42,450 bases of DNA. Source: Clostridia bacterium. GTDB taxonomy: Bacteria > Bacillota > Clostridia > Oscillospirales > Feifaniaceae. A program made the translations under genes and the position numbers. Where the stretch lies: the NCBI GenBank assembly GCA_017427525.1, contig JAFRSP010000051.1:1-42450 (forward strand), read 5' to 3'. Positions 1 to 9,436 of this stretch are shown here, one piece after another. The notes beneath the pieces are model-generated. The model saw only the letters and a program-made list of their open reading frames with translations. It made no database searches and was not told the DNA's origin. Position 1 is the first letter of the stretch; the number at the start of each line of letters is the position of its first letter.

Positions 1-125
1 GCCGCTCCCCCATCGGCCGCCCTGGCCCTGTCACCCCTTGGGGCAAGCCTACGCTTGGATACAAGACGCGTTCAAAGAAGAACAAGAACGACAAGTTTAT
101 CGTCAAGCGCAGAAACAGCAAATAA
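1..125 (+). CDS. rplB: 50S ribosomal protein L2, C-terminal end (partial)
   Basis: Only the last 40 codons are inside the window, read from base 3 to a TAA at 123-125. The peptide carries the typical L2 C-terminus: a [19 protein letters not shown] stretch followed by a lysine-rich [13 protein letters not shown] tail. L2 is a primary 23S rRNA-binding protein at the peptidyl transferase centre. It lies directly before rpsS, as in the S10 operon of most bacteria. The gene begins upstream of the window, so its start and full length cannot be judged. Confidence 0.95.
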   Translation, partial: RSPIGRPGPVTPWGKPTLGYKTRSKKNKNDKFIVKRRNSK

Positions 126-152
126 TGGAGGTCGAAAGGAGGCCGTAACCCC

Positions 153-434
153 ATGAGCAGAAGCATTAAAAAGGGGCCGTTCGTACAGCCCGTGTTACTC
201 AAGCGTATCGAGGAAATGAACGCCACCGGCGAGAAGCGTGTGCTCAAGACCTGGTCGAGAGCGTCCACCATCTTTCCCGCCTTTGTCGGCCACACCATCG
301 CCGTTCACGACGGCAGAAAGCATGTGCCGGTCTATGTGACCGAGGACATGGTCGGCCATAAGCTGGGTGAATTCGCCCCCACCAGAACCTTTAAGGGACA
401 TGCCGGTTCCAAGACCAGCAATTCCGGAAAGTAA
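153..434 (+). CDS. rpsS: 30S ribosomal protein S19
   Basis: This 93-residue protein has the normal S19 length and begins [11 protein letters not shown], the S19 signature start. The middle holds the expected [22 protein letters not shown] segment, quoted here as TWSRAS...GHTIAVHDG, and the end holds [14 protein letters not shown]19 sits in the head of the small subunit with S13 and contacts 16S rRNA near the A site. An AAAGGAGG site lies upstream of the ATG. It follows rplB by 27 bases and precedes rplV in standard S10-operon order. Confidence 0.97.
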   Translation: MSRSIKKGPFVQPVLLKRIEEMNATGEKRVLKTWSRASTIFPAFVGHTIAVHDGRKHVPVYVTEDMVGHKLGEFAPTRTFKGHAGSKTSNSGK

Positions 435-462
435 GGCTGGAACTTCAAAGGAGGAAAACAAA

Positions 463-798
463 GTGGAAGCCAGAGCGAACGTACAATTCGTCCGCATTGC
501 GCCCCGCAAGGTGGGCGTTGTGCTGGATCTGATCCGCGGCAAGGACCTGGAAACCGCCATGGCCATTGTGAAAAATACGCCCAAGGCCGCCAGCGAGCCC
601 ATCGGCAAGCTGCTGAAGTCTGCCGCCGCCAATGCGGAAAACAACTTTTCGATGAATCGCGACGCCCTGTATGTTGCAGAGACCTTTGTCTCCCCCGGCC
701 CCACTCTGAAGAGAGTGATGCCCCGTGCGCAGGGTCGGGCATTCCGCATCAACAAGAGAACCTCTCACATCACCGTGGTTCTCAAAGAGAAAGAATAA
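463..798 (+). CDS. rplV: 50S ribosomal protein L22
   Basis: The 111-residue product starting at GTG 463 ([16 protein letters not shown]) matches normal L22 length. It ends with the conserved hairpin and C-terminal strand, including [17 protein letters not shown]22 lines the nascent-peptide exit tunnel. The frame stays open upstream to 367, but that part overlaps rpsS and lacks L22 character. AAAGGAGG at 448-455 sets the GTG as the start. It lies 28 bases after rpsS and 12 before rpsC. Confidence 0.96.
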   Translation: MEARANVQFVRIAPRKVGVVLDLIRGKDLETAMAIVKNTPKAASEPIGKLLKSAAANAENNFSMNRDALYVAETFVSPGPTLKRVMPRAQGRAFRINKRTSHITVVLKEKE

Positions 799-810
799 GG
801 AGGCTTACGA

Positions 811-1494
811 ATGGGACAGAAAGTGAATCCCCACGGTCTTAGAGTGGGTGTCATCAAAGACTGGGACTCCCGTTGGTTTGCCGACGACAGCAAGTTCGGT
901 GACCTTCTCGTGGAGGACGATAAGATCCGCAAGTATCTGAAGAAGACCCTTTACAACGCAGGTGTGCCGAGAATCGAGATCGAGCGCGCCGGCGGAAAAG
1001 TGCATATCATGGTGCACTGCGCCAAACCCGGCATGGTGATCGGCAAGGGCGGCACCGAGATCGAGAAGCTCCGTCTGACGCTGGAGAAGATGCTCGGCAA
1101 GCCCGTGGTGCTCGACACCGTAGAGGTCAAGAACCCCGATCTCAACGCGCAGCTGGTGGCCGAGAATATCGCCGCACAGCTTGAGAAGAGAATCTCCTTC
1201 CGCCGTGCCATGAAGCTGGCCATCGGCCGCGCCATGCGGCTGGGCGCCCGCGGGATCAAGACCGCCGTGGGCGGCCGTCTGGGCGGCGCCGAGATCGCGC
1301 GTTCCGAGAGCTATCACGAAGGAACCATCCCGCTGCAGACCCTGCGCGCCGATATCGACTACGGCTTTGCGGAGGCCCACACCACCTATGGCCGCATCGG
1401 CGTGAAGGTTTGGATCTACAAGGGAGAGGTGCTCCCCGCTGTGAAGCGTCCTACGAACCGCAAGGAAGGAGGAGCGGACCATGTTAATGCCTAA
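811..1494 (+). CDS. rpsC: 30S ribosomal protein S3
   Basis: The 227-residue S3 begins [13 protein letters not shown], the family hallmark. It contains a KH domain around residues 60-95 ([15 protein letters not shown]) and a C-terminal domain with [12 protein letters not shown] and [14 protein letters not shown]3 forms part of the mRNA entry tunnel in the 30S head and has helicase activity there. The start has a GGAGG site at 798-805. The last codons overlap the beginning of rplP by 14 bases, which implies translational coupling. Confidence 0.97.
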   Translation: MGQKVNPHGLRVGVIKDWDSRWFADDSKFGDLLVEDDKIRKYLKKTLYNAGVPRIEIERAGGKVHIMVHCAKPGMVIGKGGTEIEKLRLTLEKMLGKPVVLDTVEVKNPDLNAQLVAENIAAQLEKRISFRRAMKLAIGRAMRLGARGIKTAVGGRLGGAEIARSESYHEGTIPLQTLRADIDYGFAEAHTTYGRIGVKVWIYKGEVLPAVKRPTNRKEGGADHVNA

Positions 1495-1912
1495 AAGAGT
1501 GAAATACCGCAGAGTCCACCGCGGTCGTATGACCGGTAAGGCCCTGCGCGGCAACGTGGTCAGCCAGGGCGAATACGGCCTGATGGCTACGGAGCCGGGC
1601 TGGATCACCAGCAATCAGATCGAGGCCGCCCGTATCGCGCTGACCCGCTTTACGCGCCGTGCCGGTAAAGTGTTTATCAAGATTTTCCCCGACAAGCCTG
1701 TGACCGAGAAGCCGGCCGAGACCCGAATGGGTTCCGGTAAGGGCTCGCCCGAATACTGGGTCGCCGTTGTCAAGCCCGGCCGCATCCTCTTTGAGATGGA
1801 AGGCGTTCCCGAGGCCGATGCGCGCGAGGCGATGAGGCTTGCCATGCACAAGCTGCCTGTCAAGTGCAAGTTTGTCAAGCGGGAAGACTCGCAAGTGGAG
1901 GGTGACGCGTAA
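1481..1912 (+). CDS. rplP: 50S ribosomal protein L16
   Basis: This 143-residue protein starts [15 protein letters not shown] and keeps the L16 features [11 protein letters not shown], the basic [17 protein letters not shown] strand and [16 protein letters not shown]16 organises the A-site side of the 23S rRNA. The ATG at 1481 lies inside the end of rpsC and is preceded by AAGGAAGGAGG within rpsC. The stop shares bases with the rpmC start (TAATG), so rpsC, rplP and rpmC are tightly coupled. Confidence 0.97.
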   Translation: MLMPKRVKYRRVHRGRMTGKALRGNVVSQGEYGLMATEPGWITSNQIEAARIALTRFTRRAGKVFIKIFPDKPVTEKPAETRMGSGKGSPEYWVAVVKPGRILFEMEGVPEADAREAMRLAMHKLPVKCKFVKREDSQVEGDA

Positions 1913-2112
1913 TGACGATGAAAGAAATCCGCAAGCTCAGCCCTGCTGAGCTGCAGAGCTCCTTAAAGGACGCCAAGAGCGAGCTGATGAACCTGCGCTT
2001 CCAGCACGCCGTCAACCAGCTCGACAATCCTCTGAAGATTGCCGAGGTCAAAAAGACCATCGCCCGCCTGATGACCGTTCTCCGTGAGAACGAACTTAAG
2101 GCCAAGGCTTAA
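1912..2112 (+). CDS. rpmC: 50S ribosomal protein L29
   Basis: This 66-residue helical protein has the L29 pattern [13 protein letters not shown]...[16 protein letters not shown]...LDNPLKI and a C-terminal arginine-rich helix. L29 sits near the tunnel exit next to L23 and helps dock trigger factor and SRP. Two in-frame ATGs exist, at 1912 (overlapping the rplP stop) and at 1918. The second would give the more usual MKEIRKL start. Spacing does not clearly separate them. Confidence 0.95.
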   Translation: MTMKEIRKLSPAELQSSLKDAKSELMNLRFQHAVNQLDNPLKIAEVKKTIARLMTVLRENELKAKA

Positions 2113-2126
2113 GAGGAGGAGAAGAC

Positions 2127-2384
2127 GTGAGCGAGAGAGCATTCAGAAAGACCCGCGTCGGCAAGGTCGTGTCCGACAAGATGGATAAAACCATCGTGGT
2201 GGCCGTGGAAAACCGCGTGGCCCACCCGCTTTATAAGAAGATTGTCAAACGCACATACAAACTCAAGGCGCATGACGAAAACAACGAGTGCCGCGTCGGC
2301 GACAAAGTGCTGGTGATGGAGACCCGTCCGCTGTCCAAGGACAAGAGATGGCGCCTCGTGGAGATCGTCGAAAAGGCGAAGTAA
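2127..2384 (+). CDS. rpsQ: 30S ribosomal protein S17
   Basis: The 85-residue OB-fold protein has the S17 core [19 protein letters not shown], then [19 protein letters not shown] and the C-terminal [16 protein letters not shown]. It binds 16S rRNA early in 30S assembly. The start is GTG at 2127 with AGAGGAGGAG just upstream. It lies 14 bases after rpmC and 50 before rplN, in standard spc-operon order. Confidence 0.96.
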   Translation: MSERAFRKTRVGKVVSDKMDKTIVVAVENRVAHPLYKKIVKRTYKLKAHDENNECRVGDKVLVMETRPLSKDKRWRLVEIVEKAK

Positions 2385-2434
2385 CCCGACATGCCACGAG
2401 AAGTGTGGCCGAAAGGACGTAAGGAGGAAACACC

Positions 2435-2803
2435 ATGATTCAAATGCAGACCTTACTGAAGGTGGCCGACAACACCGGCGCCAAAGAGCTCATGTGCATT
2501 CGTGTCTTGGGCGGCACCGGCAGAAAATATGCCGGGATCGGCGATGTTGTGGTGGCTTCTGTAAAAAAGGCCGCCCCCGGCGGCATGGTCAAAAAGGGCG
2601 AGGTGGTGCGCGCCGTCATCGTGCGGACCGCCAAGGGGACTCAGCGCGCTGACGGCTCGTATATCCGGTTCGACGAGAACGCCGCCGTCATCATCCGTGA
2701 GGACAAAAACCCCAGAGGTACCCGTATCTTTGGGCCGGTTGCCCGCGAGCTTCGTGACAGAGACTATATGAAGATCCTGTCTCTGGCCCCTGAAGTGCTG
2801 TAA
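2435..2803 (+). CDS. rplN: 50S ribosomal protein L14
   Basis: The 122-residue L14 begins [18 protein letters not shown] and contains [15 protein letters not shown] and the conserved [20 protein letters not shown] segment before a C-terminal FMKI-type SLAPEVL end. L14 contributes to the inter-subunit bridge B8 and is the docking site of RsfS. AAGGAGG lies just before the ATG. It occupies the usual place between S17 and L24. Confidence 0.97.
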   Translation: MIQMQTLLKVADNTGAKELMCIRVLGGTGRKYAGIGDVVVASVKKAAPGGMVKKGEVVRAVIVRTAKGTQRADGSYIRFDENAAVIIREDKNPRGTRIFGPVARELRDRDYMKILSLAPEVL

Positions 2804-2818
2804 GGGAGGAACGAGGAC

Positions 2819-3136
2819 ATGAGGAAGAAGATTCACGTCAAAACCGGCGACACCGTGATGGTGATCTCCGGCAAGGATAAGGGCAAGACCGGCAAGGTTC
2901 TTGAGGTGTCCCCCAAGGAGGGGAAGGTCATCGTTGAGGATCTCAACATCGTGACCAAGCATGTGAAGCCCCGCCGTGAGGGCGAGGCCGGCGGCATCAT
3001 GAAGGTGCCGGGTGCCATGTACGCCTCCAAGGTCATGCTCTACTGCTCCAAGTGCAAGAAAGCCACCCGCATTGCCCACAAGATCACGGGCGACAGCAAG
3101 GTGCGTGTCTGCAAGCACTGCGGCGCAGAGCTGTAA
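2819..3136 (+). CDS. rplX: 50S ribosomal protein L24 with C-terminal zinc ribbon
   Basis: The 105-residue L24 has an N-terminal KOW segment (KTGDTVMVISGKDKGKTG) and the KHVKPRREGEAGGI loop. The C-terminus holds two CxxC pairs (YCSKCKKATR and RVCKHCGAEL), which form a likely zinc ribbon seen in many Clostridia. L24 is an assembly initiator near the tunnel exit. A GGGAGG site precedes the ATG. The gene lies between rplN and rplE as expected. Confidence 0.96.
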   Translation: MRKKIHVKTGDTVMVISGKDKGKTGKVLEVSPKEGKVIVEDLNIVTKHVKPRREGEAGGIMKVPGAMYASKVMLYCSKCKKATRIAHKITGDSKVRVCKHCGAEL

Positions 3137-3157
3137 GGAAAGGGAGGATCGTAACAC

Positions 3158-3697
3158 ATGGCACGCTTAAAGGACTTCTACAAGAATGAGGTTGCTCCGG
3201 CACTCATGAAGAAATTTGCCTATAAGAGCCCGATGCAGATCCCGCGCTTCGACAAGGTGGTTGTCAACGTTGGCTGCGGCGACGCCAAGGACAACCTCAA
3301 GGCCATTGAGGCCATCTGCGGAGATATCGCCGCCATCACCGGCCAGAAGCCGGTGGTCGTCAAGGCCAGAAAGTCCGTCGCCAACTTCAAGCTGCGTGAG
3401 GGGATGCCGGTTGGCGTCAAGGTCACGCTGCGCGGCGACCGGATGTTTGAATTCATCGACCGTCTCTTCAATGTGGCGCTGCCCCGCGTGCGCGACTTCC
3501 GCGGCATCAATGCCAACGGATTCGACGGCCGCGGCAACTATGCCTTCGGACTCAGGGAGCAGCTGATTTTCCCCGAGATCGAGTATGACAAGGTGGATCA
3601 GGTCCGCGGTATGGATATCGCCTTTGTCACCACCGCCAAGACCGACGAAGAGGCACGTGAGCTGCTCACCCTGATGGGCGCGCCCTTCGCCAAGTAA
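3158..3697 (+). CDS. rplE: 50S ribosomal protein L5
   Basis: The 179-residue L5 starts [20 protein letters not shown] and contains the conserved [38 protein letters not shown] (in part) and [15 protein letters not shown] elements. L5 binds 5S rRNA and forms the B1b bridge to S13. GGGAGG lies 13 bases before the ATG. Its length and neighbours (L24 before, S14 after) are standard. Confidence 0.97.
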   Translation: MARLKDFYKNEVAPALMKKFAYKSPMQIPRFDKVVVNVGCGDAKDNLKAIEAICGDIAAITGQKPVVVKARKSVANFKLREGMPVGVKVTLRGDRMFEFIDRLFNVALPRVRDFRGINANGFDGRGNYAFGLREQLIFPEIEYDKVDQVRGMDIAFVTTAKTDEEARELLTLMGAPFAK

Positions 3698-3711
3698 AGG
3701 AGGAACACGCT

Positions 3712-3897
3712 TTGGCTAAGACATCGATGAAGATTAAGCAGAGCAGACCGCAGAAGTTCACCACCCGGGAGTATAACCGCTGCAAGATCTGCGGCCGTCC
3801 CCATGCCTATCTGCGCAAATACGGCATCTGCCGCATCTGCTTCAGAGAGCTGGCCTATAAGGGCCAGATCCCCGGCGTGCGCAAGGCGAGCTGGTAA
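3712..3897 (+). CDS. rpsZ: 30S ribosomal protein S14, zinc-binding type Z
   Basis: This 61-residue short S14 carries the zinc motif Cys24-x2-Cys27 and Cys40-x2-Cys43, which marks the C+ (type Z) form used under zinc-replete conditions. The start is TTG at 3712, supported by AAAGGAGG at 3697-3704 and by the canonical [10 protein letters not shown] sequence. S14 sits in the 30S head. A zinc-free paralogue, often held by related species, is not in this window. Confidence 0.95.
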   Translation: MAKTSMKIKQSRPQKFTTREYNRCKICGRPHAYLRKYGICRICFRELAYKGQIPGVRKASW

Positions 3898-3970
3898 GCT
3901 TTGCTTTCAGACAACCCCCGCTTTGTGAGGGCGCAGCCCTTTCAAATACAACAATCAGGAGGAAATGAGA

Positions 3971-4369
3971 ATGCAGACAACCGACGCGATTGCCGATATG
4001 CTGACTCGCATTCGCAATGCAAGTGCCGCAAAGCACCCCACCGTCGAAGTACCTGCTTCCAACATGAAGAAGGCCATCGCCTCGATTCTTTTGGAAGAAG
4101 GATATATCAAGGGCTTCGAGGTTGTGGACGACGGCCGTCAGGGCACCATTAAGATCGTTTTGAAGTACGGCAAGGATAAGATCCCTGCCATCACCGGAAT
4201 CAAGCGCGTCTCCAAGCCGGGACTGCGCATTTACTCCGGCTGCAAGGACATGCCGCAGGTCATCCGCGGCCTGGGCGTTGTCATCGTTTCGACGAGCAAG
4301 GGCGTCATCACCGACAAGCAGGCGAAAGAGCTCAATGTCGGCGGTGAGGTTCTGGCCTACGTCTGGTAA
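3971..4369 (+). CDS. rpsH: 30S ribosomal protein S8
   Basis: The 132-residue S8 starts [17 protein letters not shown] and ends with the conserved [28 protein letters not shown], given here only in part. S8 binds helix 21 of 16S rRNA and in E. coli represses the spc operon. An in-frame ATG also exists at 3965. The AGGAGG at 3957-3962 is only 2 bases from that codon and 8 from 3971, so 3971 is preferred. The 73 bases between rpsZ and rpsH are the widest early gap in the cluster and hold no recognisable S8-binding mimic. Confidence 0.96.
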   Translation: MQTTDAIADMLTRIRNASAAKHPTVEVPASNMKKAIASILLEEGYIKGFEVVDDGRQGTIKIVLKYGKDKIPAITGIKRVSKPGLRIYSGCKDMPQVIRGLGVVIVSTSKGVITDKQAKELNVGGEVLAYVW

Positions 4370-4383
4370 AGGGAGGGAGTCGA

Positions 4384-4926
4384 ATGTCTAGAATCGGAAG
4401 AGCCCCCATCGCCATCCCTGCCGACGTGGAGGTCAAGATCGAGGGGCAGCATATCGCCGTGAAGGGCCCCAAGGGCACTCTGGAGATGAACTATCATCCC
4501 GAGATGACCGTGAAGGTGGAAGACGGCGTCATCAAGGTGGAGCGTCCCAGCGACGACAAGCAACACCGCTCGCTGCACGGCCTCACCCGCACCCTGATCG
4601 CCAATATGATCCATGGCGTGCATGAGGAGTTCACCAAGACCCTCGAGGTCAACGGCGTGGGCTATCGTGCCCAGAAGCAGGGCAGTCAGCTTGTGATGAA
4701 CCTGGGCTTTTCCCACCAGGTCGTGGTGGACGAGATCCCCGGCATCTCGATCGACGTGCCGGCCCCCAACAAGGTCATCATCCGCGGTCCCGACAAGCAG
4801 AAGGTCGGACAGTTTGCCGCAGAGGTGCGCGAGAAGCGCCCGCCGGAGCCTTATAAGGGCAAGGGCATCAAATACGACTACGAGGTCGTTCGCCGCAAGG
4901 AAGGCAAGGCCGGTAAGAAGGCTTAA
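4384..4926 (+). CDS. rplF: 50S ribosomal protein L6
   Basis: The 180-residue L6 begins [17 protein letters not shown] and has the two repeated L6 folds, the second ending in the signature [15 protein letters not shown] followed by [13 protein letters not shown]. It binds near the sarcin-ricin loop at the factor-binding site. GGGAGG precedes the ATG by 6 bases. It follows rpsH by 14 bases. Confidence 0.97.
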   Translation: MSRIGRAPIAIPADVEVKIEGQHIAVKGPKGTLEMNYHPEMTVKVEDGVIKVERPSDDKQHRSLHGLTRTLIANMIHGVHEEFTKTLEVNGVGYRAQKQGSQLVMNLGFSHQVVVDEIPGISIDVPAPNKVIIRGPDKQKVGQFAAEVREKRPPEPYKGKGIKYDYEVVRRKEGKAGKKA

Positions 4927-4945
4927 GGAAAGGAGAGCCCGCGTT

Positions 4946-5305
4946 ATGGTTCATCGTAAAGACAGCAATCAACTCAGACTGAGAAGACATAGACGCGTCA
5001 GAGGCAAGATCTCCGGCACGGCCGAGCGCCCGAGACTGTGTGTCTACCGTTCTCTTGCCAACATCTATGCACAGGTCATCGACGATGTGAAGGGCGTCAC
5101 GTTGGCGGCGGCCTCCTCCCTGGACAAGGACTTTGACGGATACGGCGGAAACAAGGAAGCGGCAAAGGCAGTTGGTCTCGCCATCGCCAAGAAAGCGCTG
5201 GACGCCGGTGTGACCGAGGTCGTGTTTGACCGCGGCGGCTACGTCTATGGCGGACGCATCCAGCAGCTTGCCGAGGGCGCCCGTGAGGGCGGCCTGAAGT
5301 TCTGA
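4946..5305 (+). CDS. rplR: 50S ribosomal protein L18
   Basis: The 119-residue L18 starts at ATG 4946 ([19 protein letters not shown]) with AAAGGAGAG upstream. It contains [21 protein letters not shown] and the C-terminal [21 protein letters not shown] patterns expected of the family. L18 binds 5S rRNA together with L5. The frame is open upstream to 4814, but that portion overlaps rplF and is not L18-like. Confidence 0.96.
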   Translation: MVHRKDSNQLRLRRHRRVRGKISGTAERPRLCVYRSLANIYAQVIDDVKGVTLAAASSLDKDFDGYGGNKEAAKAVGLAIAKKALDAGVTEVVFDRGGYVYGGRIQQLAEGAREGGLKF

Positions 5306-5322
5306 GAGGAAGGAGAACGAGA

Positions 5323-5823
5323 ATGGCTAGAATTGACGCTGCAACACTTGACCTTCAGGAAAAAGTTGTTGCGATCAACCGCGTATCCAAGACCGTCAAG
5401 GGCGGCAGAATCTTCAAGTTTGCCGCCATCGTCGTCGTGGGAGACGGCAACGGCCATGTAGGCTGCGGTCTCGGCAAGGCCTCCGAGGTGCCCGATGCAA
5501 TCCGCAAGGGGCTGGAGGACGCCAAGAAGAATATCGTTGAGGTGTCCCTGAAGGGAACCACCATTCCCCATGAGGTCATCGGAAAGTTCGGCGCCGGCGA
5601 AGTGCTGCTCAAGCCCGCCGCACCCGGCACCGGCGTGATCGCCGGCGGAGCCGTGCGCGCCGTGGTGGAGATGGCCGGAATCAAGGACATCCGTACCAAG
5701 TCGCTTCGCTCCAACAACGCCCACAACGTGGTCAATGCCACGCTGCAGGGTCTGAAGAGCCTGCGCAACGCCGAACAGGTGTCTGCCGTGCGCGGCAAAC
5801 AGATCGGTGAAATCTTGGGTTAA
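5323..5823 (+). CDS. rpsE: 30S ribosomal protein S5
   Basis: The 166-residue S5 has the double-stranded RNA-binding N-domain ([19 protein letters not shown]) and the C-domain with [20 protein letters not shown] and [16 protein letters not shown]5 helps form the mRNA entry pore and affects decoding accuracy. AGGAAGGAG precedes the ATG. The gene lies between rplR and rpmD in the usual order. Confidence 0.97.
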   Translation: MARIDAATLDLQEKVVAINRVSKTVKGGRIFKFAAIVVVGDGNGHVGCGLGKASEVPDAIRKGLEDAKKNIVEVSLKGTTIPHEVIGKFGAGEVLLKPAAPGTGVIAGGAVRAVVEMAGIKDIRTKSLRSNNAHNVVNATLQGLKSLRNAEQVSAVRGKQIGEILG

Positions 5824-5836
5824 GGAGGGGTTGACA

Positions 5837-6013
5837 ATGAGCAAGACGATTGAAATCAAGCTGGTCAAATCCCTGAACGGAAGAAACAAAAAGCATATTG
5901 CAACCGCCTATTCCCTGGGCCTTCGCCGTCCGGGACATACGACGGTGCAGCCCGACAATGAGGCCACCAGAGGGAAGATCGCACAGATCCGTTACCTGGT
6001 GGAAGTGAAGTAA
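5837..6013 (+). CDS. rpmD: 50S ribosomal protein L30
   Basis: This 58-residue L30 reads [20 protein letters not shown] and then [19 protein letters not shown], matching the bacterial short form. The ATG at 5837 follows AAGGAGGGG at 5822-5830. The open frame begins earlier, at 5807, but that part overlaps rpsE. L30 sits at the 23S/5S rRNA interface. Confidence 0.95.
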   Translation: MSKTIEIKLVKSLNGRNKKHIATAYSLGLRRPGHTTVQPDNEATRGKIAQIRYLVEVK

Positions 6014-6042
6014 TTCCGCTTGTGAAGGAGGTGCAATCAGCT

Positions 6043-6495
6043 ATGAAGCTTCATGAACTCAGTCCCGCAGAGGGTTCTACTGCTGAGAGAAAGCGCAAAG
6101 GCCGCGGCATCGGTTCCGGAAACGGAAAAACCGCCGGCAAGGGCCATAAGGGTCAGAAGGCGCGCTCTGGCGGCGGCGTCCGTCCCGGTTTTGAGGGCGG
6201 CCAGATGCCTCTGCAGAGACGTCTGCCCAAGCGGGGCTTCACTAATGCCCGCTTCCGCGTGACCTACGCGAATGTGAATTGTAAGGATCTCGAAAAAGCG
6301 TTTGAAGCCGGCGCCACCGTGGACGTGGCCGCTCTTAAGGCTGCCGGTCTGATTAAAAAGACCTTTGACGGCGTCAAAGTTCTGGGCAACGGCGAACTGA
6401 CCAAAAAGCTCGATGTGAAGGTTCAGGCCTACTCTGCTGCTGCCAAGGAAAAGATTGAGGCTGCGGGGGGTAAGGCTGAGGTGGTTGAATTATGA
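6043..6495 (+). CDS. rplO: 50S ribosomal protein L15
   Basis: The 150-residue L15 starts [12 protein letters not shown] and contains the glycine-rich basic arm [20 protein letters not shown] and the [18 protein letters not shown] motif. It is a late assembly protein buried among 23S helices. The start at 6043 is set by AAGGAGGTG. Its stop overlaps the secY start by 4 bases (ATGA), so the two are translationally coupled. Confidence 0.97.
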   Translation: MKLHELSPAEGSTAERKRKGRGIGSGNGKTAGKGHKGQKARSGGGVRPGFEGGQMPLQRRLPKRGFTNARFRVTYANVNCKDLEKAFEAGATVDVAALKAAGLIKKTFDGVKVLGNGELTKKLDVKVQAYSAAAKEKIEAAGGKAEVVEL

Positions 6496-7769
6496 TCGAA
6501 ACCATCAAAAACGCTTGGAAAATTGACGATCTTCGCAAGAAGATGCTCTTCACCATGATGGTGATCGTGCTCTTCCGGTTTGGCGCCAAGATTCCGGTCC
6601 CGTTTTTGGATGCGACCGTGCTGCAGACATATATGAAGGTCAACAGCGGAACCATCTTCAGCTATCTCGATATGCTCTCCGGCGGTGCCTTTTCTCAGGC
6701 CACCGTGTTTGCCATGTCGATCAGCCCGTATATCAACGCCTCCATTATCATTCAGCTGCTCACTGTTGCGGTGCCTTCGTTGGAGCAGCTCGCCAAGGAG
6801 GGTGACGAGGGCCGCAAGAAGCTGACCGCTTACACCCGCTATCTGACCGTCGCCATCGCGCTGCTTCAGGGCTTCGGCTACTATGCCGTGCTCAACAGCA
6901 GAGGCGCGGTGAAATACCCCGGCGCCTTCACCTGCATCGTGATCCTGATGACCTTTACCGCAGGAACCACGCTGCTCATGTGGATGGCTGAGCAGATCAA
7001 CAACTACGGAATCGGAAACGGCATTTCCATCATCCTGTTTTCCGGTATCGTGGCGCGTGCGCCTTCCGCCGTGTCGAACCTGATCGCCTATATCAAGTAT
7101 GGCCAGCTCAACATTTTCCTGGCCCTTCTGATCCTGGTGGTGGCCGTGCTGCTGGTCGCGCTGGTGGTGCTTGTGACCAACGCCGAGCGCAGAATCCCCG
7201 TGCAGTATGCCAAGCGCGTGGTCGGAAGAAAGATCTACGGCGGCCAGTCGACCCACCTTCCGGTCAAGGTCAACGGCACCGGCGTTCTGCCCGTCATCTT
7301 CGCGCAGAGCTTTATTTCCATCCCTGCCACCATTGGCTCTTTTCTTCCCGCGCCGGCCGAGGGCGGATTTTGGGAGGCTGTGCTCAAGGCATTCCAGCCC
7401 ACCTCCCTGTTCTACGCGATCCTGTATACCATCTTTATTGTGGGCTTCTCCTTCTTCTATATTTCCATGACCTACAATCCCGTGGAAATGGCCAACAACC
7501 TCAAGAAGAACGGCGGCTTTGTCCCCGGCATCCGCCCCGGCAGACCCACATCCGAGTATATTTCCCGCATCCTGAGCAAGATCACCTTCTTTGGCTCCTG
7601 GTTCCTGGTCTTTATCGCCATCCTGCCCATTATCTGCTCCTGGTTCCTGCCGGTCAACATCTCGCTGGGCGGCACGACCATCATCATCCTTGTGGGCGTT
7701 GCGCTGGAGACCGTCAAGCAGATGGAGTCTCTGATGCTCATGCGTCATTACAAGGGCTTCCTGGAGTAA
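6492..7769 (+). CDS. secY: Preprotein translocase subunit SecY
   Basis: The 425-residue polytopic membrane protein has ten predicted hydrophobic segments and the SecY signatures: the plug region [19 protein letters not shown], followed by [15 protein letters not shown], and the cytoplasmic loop with [22 protein letters not shown]. SecY is the protein-conducting channel that works with SecE, SecG and SecA. It is the usual last gene of the spc block before adk. Translation is coupled to rplO through an ATGA overlap. The coding sequence is intact, but 273 bases of non-coding DNA separate it from adk, more than usual for this neighbourhood. Confidence 0.97.
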   Translation: MIETIKNAWKIDDLRKKMLFTMMVIVLFRFGAKIPVPFLDATVLQTYMKVNSGTIFSYLDMLSGGAFSQATVFAMSISPYINASIIIQLLTVAVPSLEQLAKEGDEGRKKLTAYTRYLTVAIALLQGFGYYAVLNSRGAVKYPGAFTCIVILMTFTAGTTLLMWMAEQINNYGIGNGISIILFSGIVARAPSAVSNLIAYIKYGQLNIFLALLILVVAVLLVALVVLVTNAERRIPVQYAKRVVGRKIYGGQSTHLPVKVNGTGVLPVIFAQSFISIPATIGSFLPAPAEGGFWEAVLKAFQPTSLFYAILYTIFIVGFSFFYISMTYNPVEMANNLKKNGGFVPGIRPGRPTSEYISRILSKITFFGSWFLVFIAILPIICSWFLPVNISLGGTTIIILVGVALETVKQMESLMLMRHYKGFLE

Positions 7770-8042
7770 GAACCGGGCCGGTCCGGCCGGAGCCCGCTGC
7801 CGCCTGAGAGCAGGCAGCACTGCGGAGAGAAGGCCGGCGGCCGCACCCCGTTCCGCAGCCTCTGCCGCCTGTGGCGGCAGTTGGACGGGAGAGGGTTGAA
7901 AAACCCTTTGGCGGGGTATGGTTGAAACAGTGAAATATTGAAGAGGGCGGCCCGAGCGCGGTTTCGCGCGCCATGCGGCGTTGGTGAAGATCAAGCCGCC
8001 GGCGGGAAACCGCTCTCTTCCGAGAAGTTGAGGGATCGAGCT
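7770..8042 (+). other. Hairpin-rich spacer between secY and adk
   Basis: No gene is seen in these 273 bases. At least five short perfect hairpins occur in a row: GCCTG/CAGGC at 7802-7815, CTGCGGA/TCCGCAG at 7820-7858 (with GGCC/GGCC inside), CTGCCGCC/GGCGGCAG at 7862?-7880 around a TGT loop, AGGGTT/AACCCT with a GAAA loop at 7892-7907, and GCGCG/CGCGC with a GTTT loop at 7956-7969. None is followed by a T-run, so a simple terminator is unlikely. It may be a structured leader for adk, or a processing site. Confidence 0.5.
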
Positions 8043-8681
8043 ATGAATATCATCTTTTTGGGCGCTCCCGGTGCCGGAAAAGGCACTCAGGCCGCCATTG
8101 TCAGCGAAAAACTGAACATTCCCACCATCTCCACCGGCAACCTGCTGCGCGCCGCGATTGCGGCCGGGACCAAGGCAGGGCTGGAGGCCAAGTCCTACAT
8201 GGATCAGGGCGCCCTGGTGCCCGACGCCACCGTGGTTGCGGTGCTCAAAGACCGCATCGCGGCGGAGGACTGTGCAAACGGATTTATTCTCGACGGATTT
8301 CCCCGCAACATCGCGCAGGCCGAAGTGCTGGAGCAGCTCGGCGTTGCGATCGATTTGGTGATTTCCATCGAAGTGCCGGATGAGGAGATCATGGCCCGCA
8401 TGTCGGGCCGCCGCGTCTGCCTGAAGTGCGGCGCGACCTTCCACATCGTCAACGCGCCCTCCGCGGCCGGCGACAAGTGCGACAAGTGCGGCGAACCGCT
8501 TACCATCCGCGCCGACGACAAGCCCGAAACTGTGGCCGACCGTCTGAAGGTATACCACGAGCAGACCGAGAGCCTCAAGACCTACTACGGCGCGAAGGGC
8601 GTTCTGGCCGAGGTAAAGGGCAGCGGCATCGAAAGCACAACCCGACTGATCATGGCGGTCATCGAAGGAGCTGCCCTGTGA
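8043..8681 (+). CDS. adk: Adenylate kinase (zinc-LID type)
   Basis: The 212-residue enzyme interconverts ATP plus AMP and two ADP in the cytoplasm. It starts MNIIFLGAPGAGKGTQ with the P-loop at residues 7-15. It has the NMP-bind region (STGNLLRAAI) and the LID with two cysteine pairs, CLKCG and CDKCG, which bind structural zinc in Gram-positive enzymes. FILDGFPRN is the adenylate kinase signature. The ATG at 8043 gives the canonical start, though the upstream frame is open to 7938. Its stop overlaps the map start (GTGA), so the pair is coupled. Confidence 0.97.
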   Translation: MNIIFLGAPGAGKGTQAAIVSEKLNIPTISTGNLLRAAIAAGTKAGLEAKSYMDQGALVPDATVVAVLKDRIAAEDCANGFILDGFPRNIAQAEVLEQLGVAIDLVISIEVPDEEIMARMSGRRVCLKCGATFHIVNAPSAAGDKCDKCGEPLTIRADDKPETVADRLKVYHEQTESLKTYYGAKGVLAEVKGSGIESTTRLIMAVIEGAAL

Positions 8682-9436
8682 TTACCCTGAAAGGTCAGAG
8701 TGAACTCATCCTCATGCGTGAGGCCGGCCGTATCGCCTCTGCGGCGCTGCGACTGGGAGGGAGCATGGTGCGCCCGGGGATCTCCACCCTGGAGCTCGAC
8801 CGGGCCATGCACAAATTTATCCTGGAGCAGGGAGCAACCCCCTCTTTCTTAGGCTATGCCGGATATCCCGCCACCGCCTGCATTTCGATCAACGAGCAGG
8901 TGATCCACGGGATCCCCGACCACCGCGTGCTCTGTGAGGGCGACATTGTCAGTATCGACGTGGGAGCCATCTACAAGGGCTACCAGGGAGACAACGCGGC
9001 GACCTTCCCCTGTGGGGAGATCTCGCCCGAGGCACAGCGCCTGATCGACGTGACGCGCCGCAGCTTCTTTGAAGGCATTCGCTATGCAAAGCCGGGGTTC
9101 CGGCTGGGCGATATCGGCTTCGCGATCCAGAGCTATGTGGAAAACGAAGGGTTTTCCGTGGTGCGCCAGTATGTGGGGCACGGGATCGGAACCGAGATGC
9201 ACGAGGACCCGGAGGTGCCGAACTATGGGATGCGCGGCCGCGGCATTCGTCTCATGAAGGGCATGACGCTGGCCATCGAGCCCATGGTCAACCAAGGCGT
9301 GTATGACGTAAAGGTGCTCAAAAACGGATGGACGGTCGTCACAGCCGACGGAAAACTCTCGGCCCATTACGAGAACACCCTCGCCGTGACAGACGGCGAG
9401 CCCGAGATCCTGACAGTGTGCAATCTGGAGGAATGA
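8678..9436 (+). CDS. map: Methionine aminopeptidase, type I
   Basis: The 252-residue enzyme removes the initiator methionine from nascent proteins. It has the M24 fold with the metal ligands in VSIDVGAIYKGYQGDNAATF, YVGHGIGTEMHEDPEVPNYG and the C-terminal AIEPMV and YENTLAVTDGEPEILT segments. The start is the GTG at 8678, which shares its bases with the adk stop. The residues upstream in the same frame belong to a shadow of adk. Length and position between adk and infA are typical of Firmicutes. Confidence 0.96.
   Translation: MITLKGQSELILMREAGRIASAALRLGGSMVRPGISTLELDRAMHKFILEQGATPSFLGYAGYPATACISINEQVIHGIPDHRVLCEGDIVSIDVGAIYKGYQGDNAATFPCGEISPEAQRLIDVTRRSFFEGIRYAKPGFRLGDIGFAIQSYVENEGFSVVRQYVGHGIGTEMHEDPEVPNYGMRGRGIRLMKGMTLAIEPMVNQGVYDVKVLKNGWTVVTADGKLSAHYENTLAVTDGEPEILTVCNLEE

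Noticed and set aside
6429..8558. A 709-codon open frame on the - strand opposite rplO, secY and adk
   Set aside because: It lies fully opposite well-identified genes, has no family features and is rich in His/Gln/Asp as expected of an antisense frame in GC-rich DNA.
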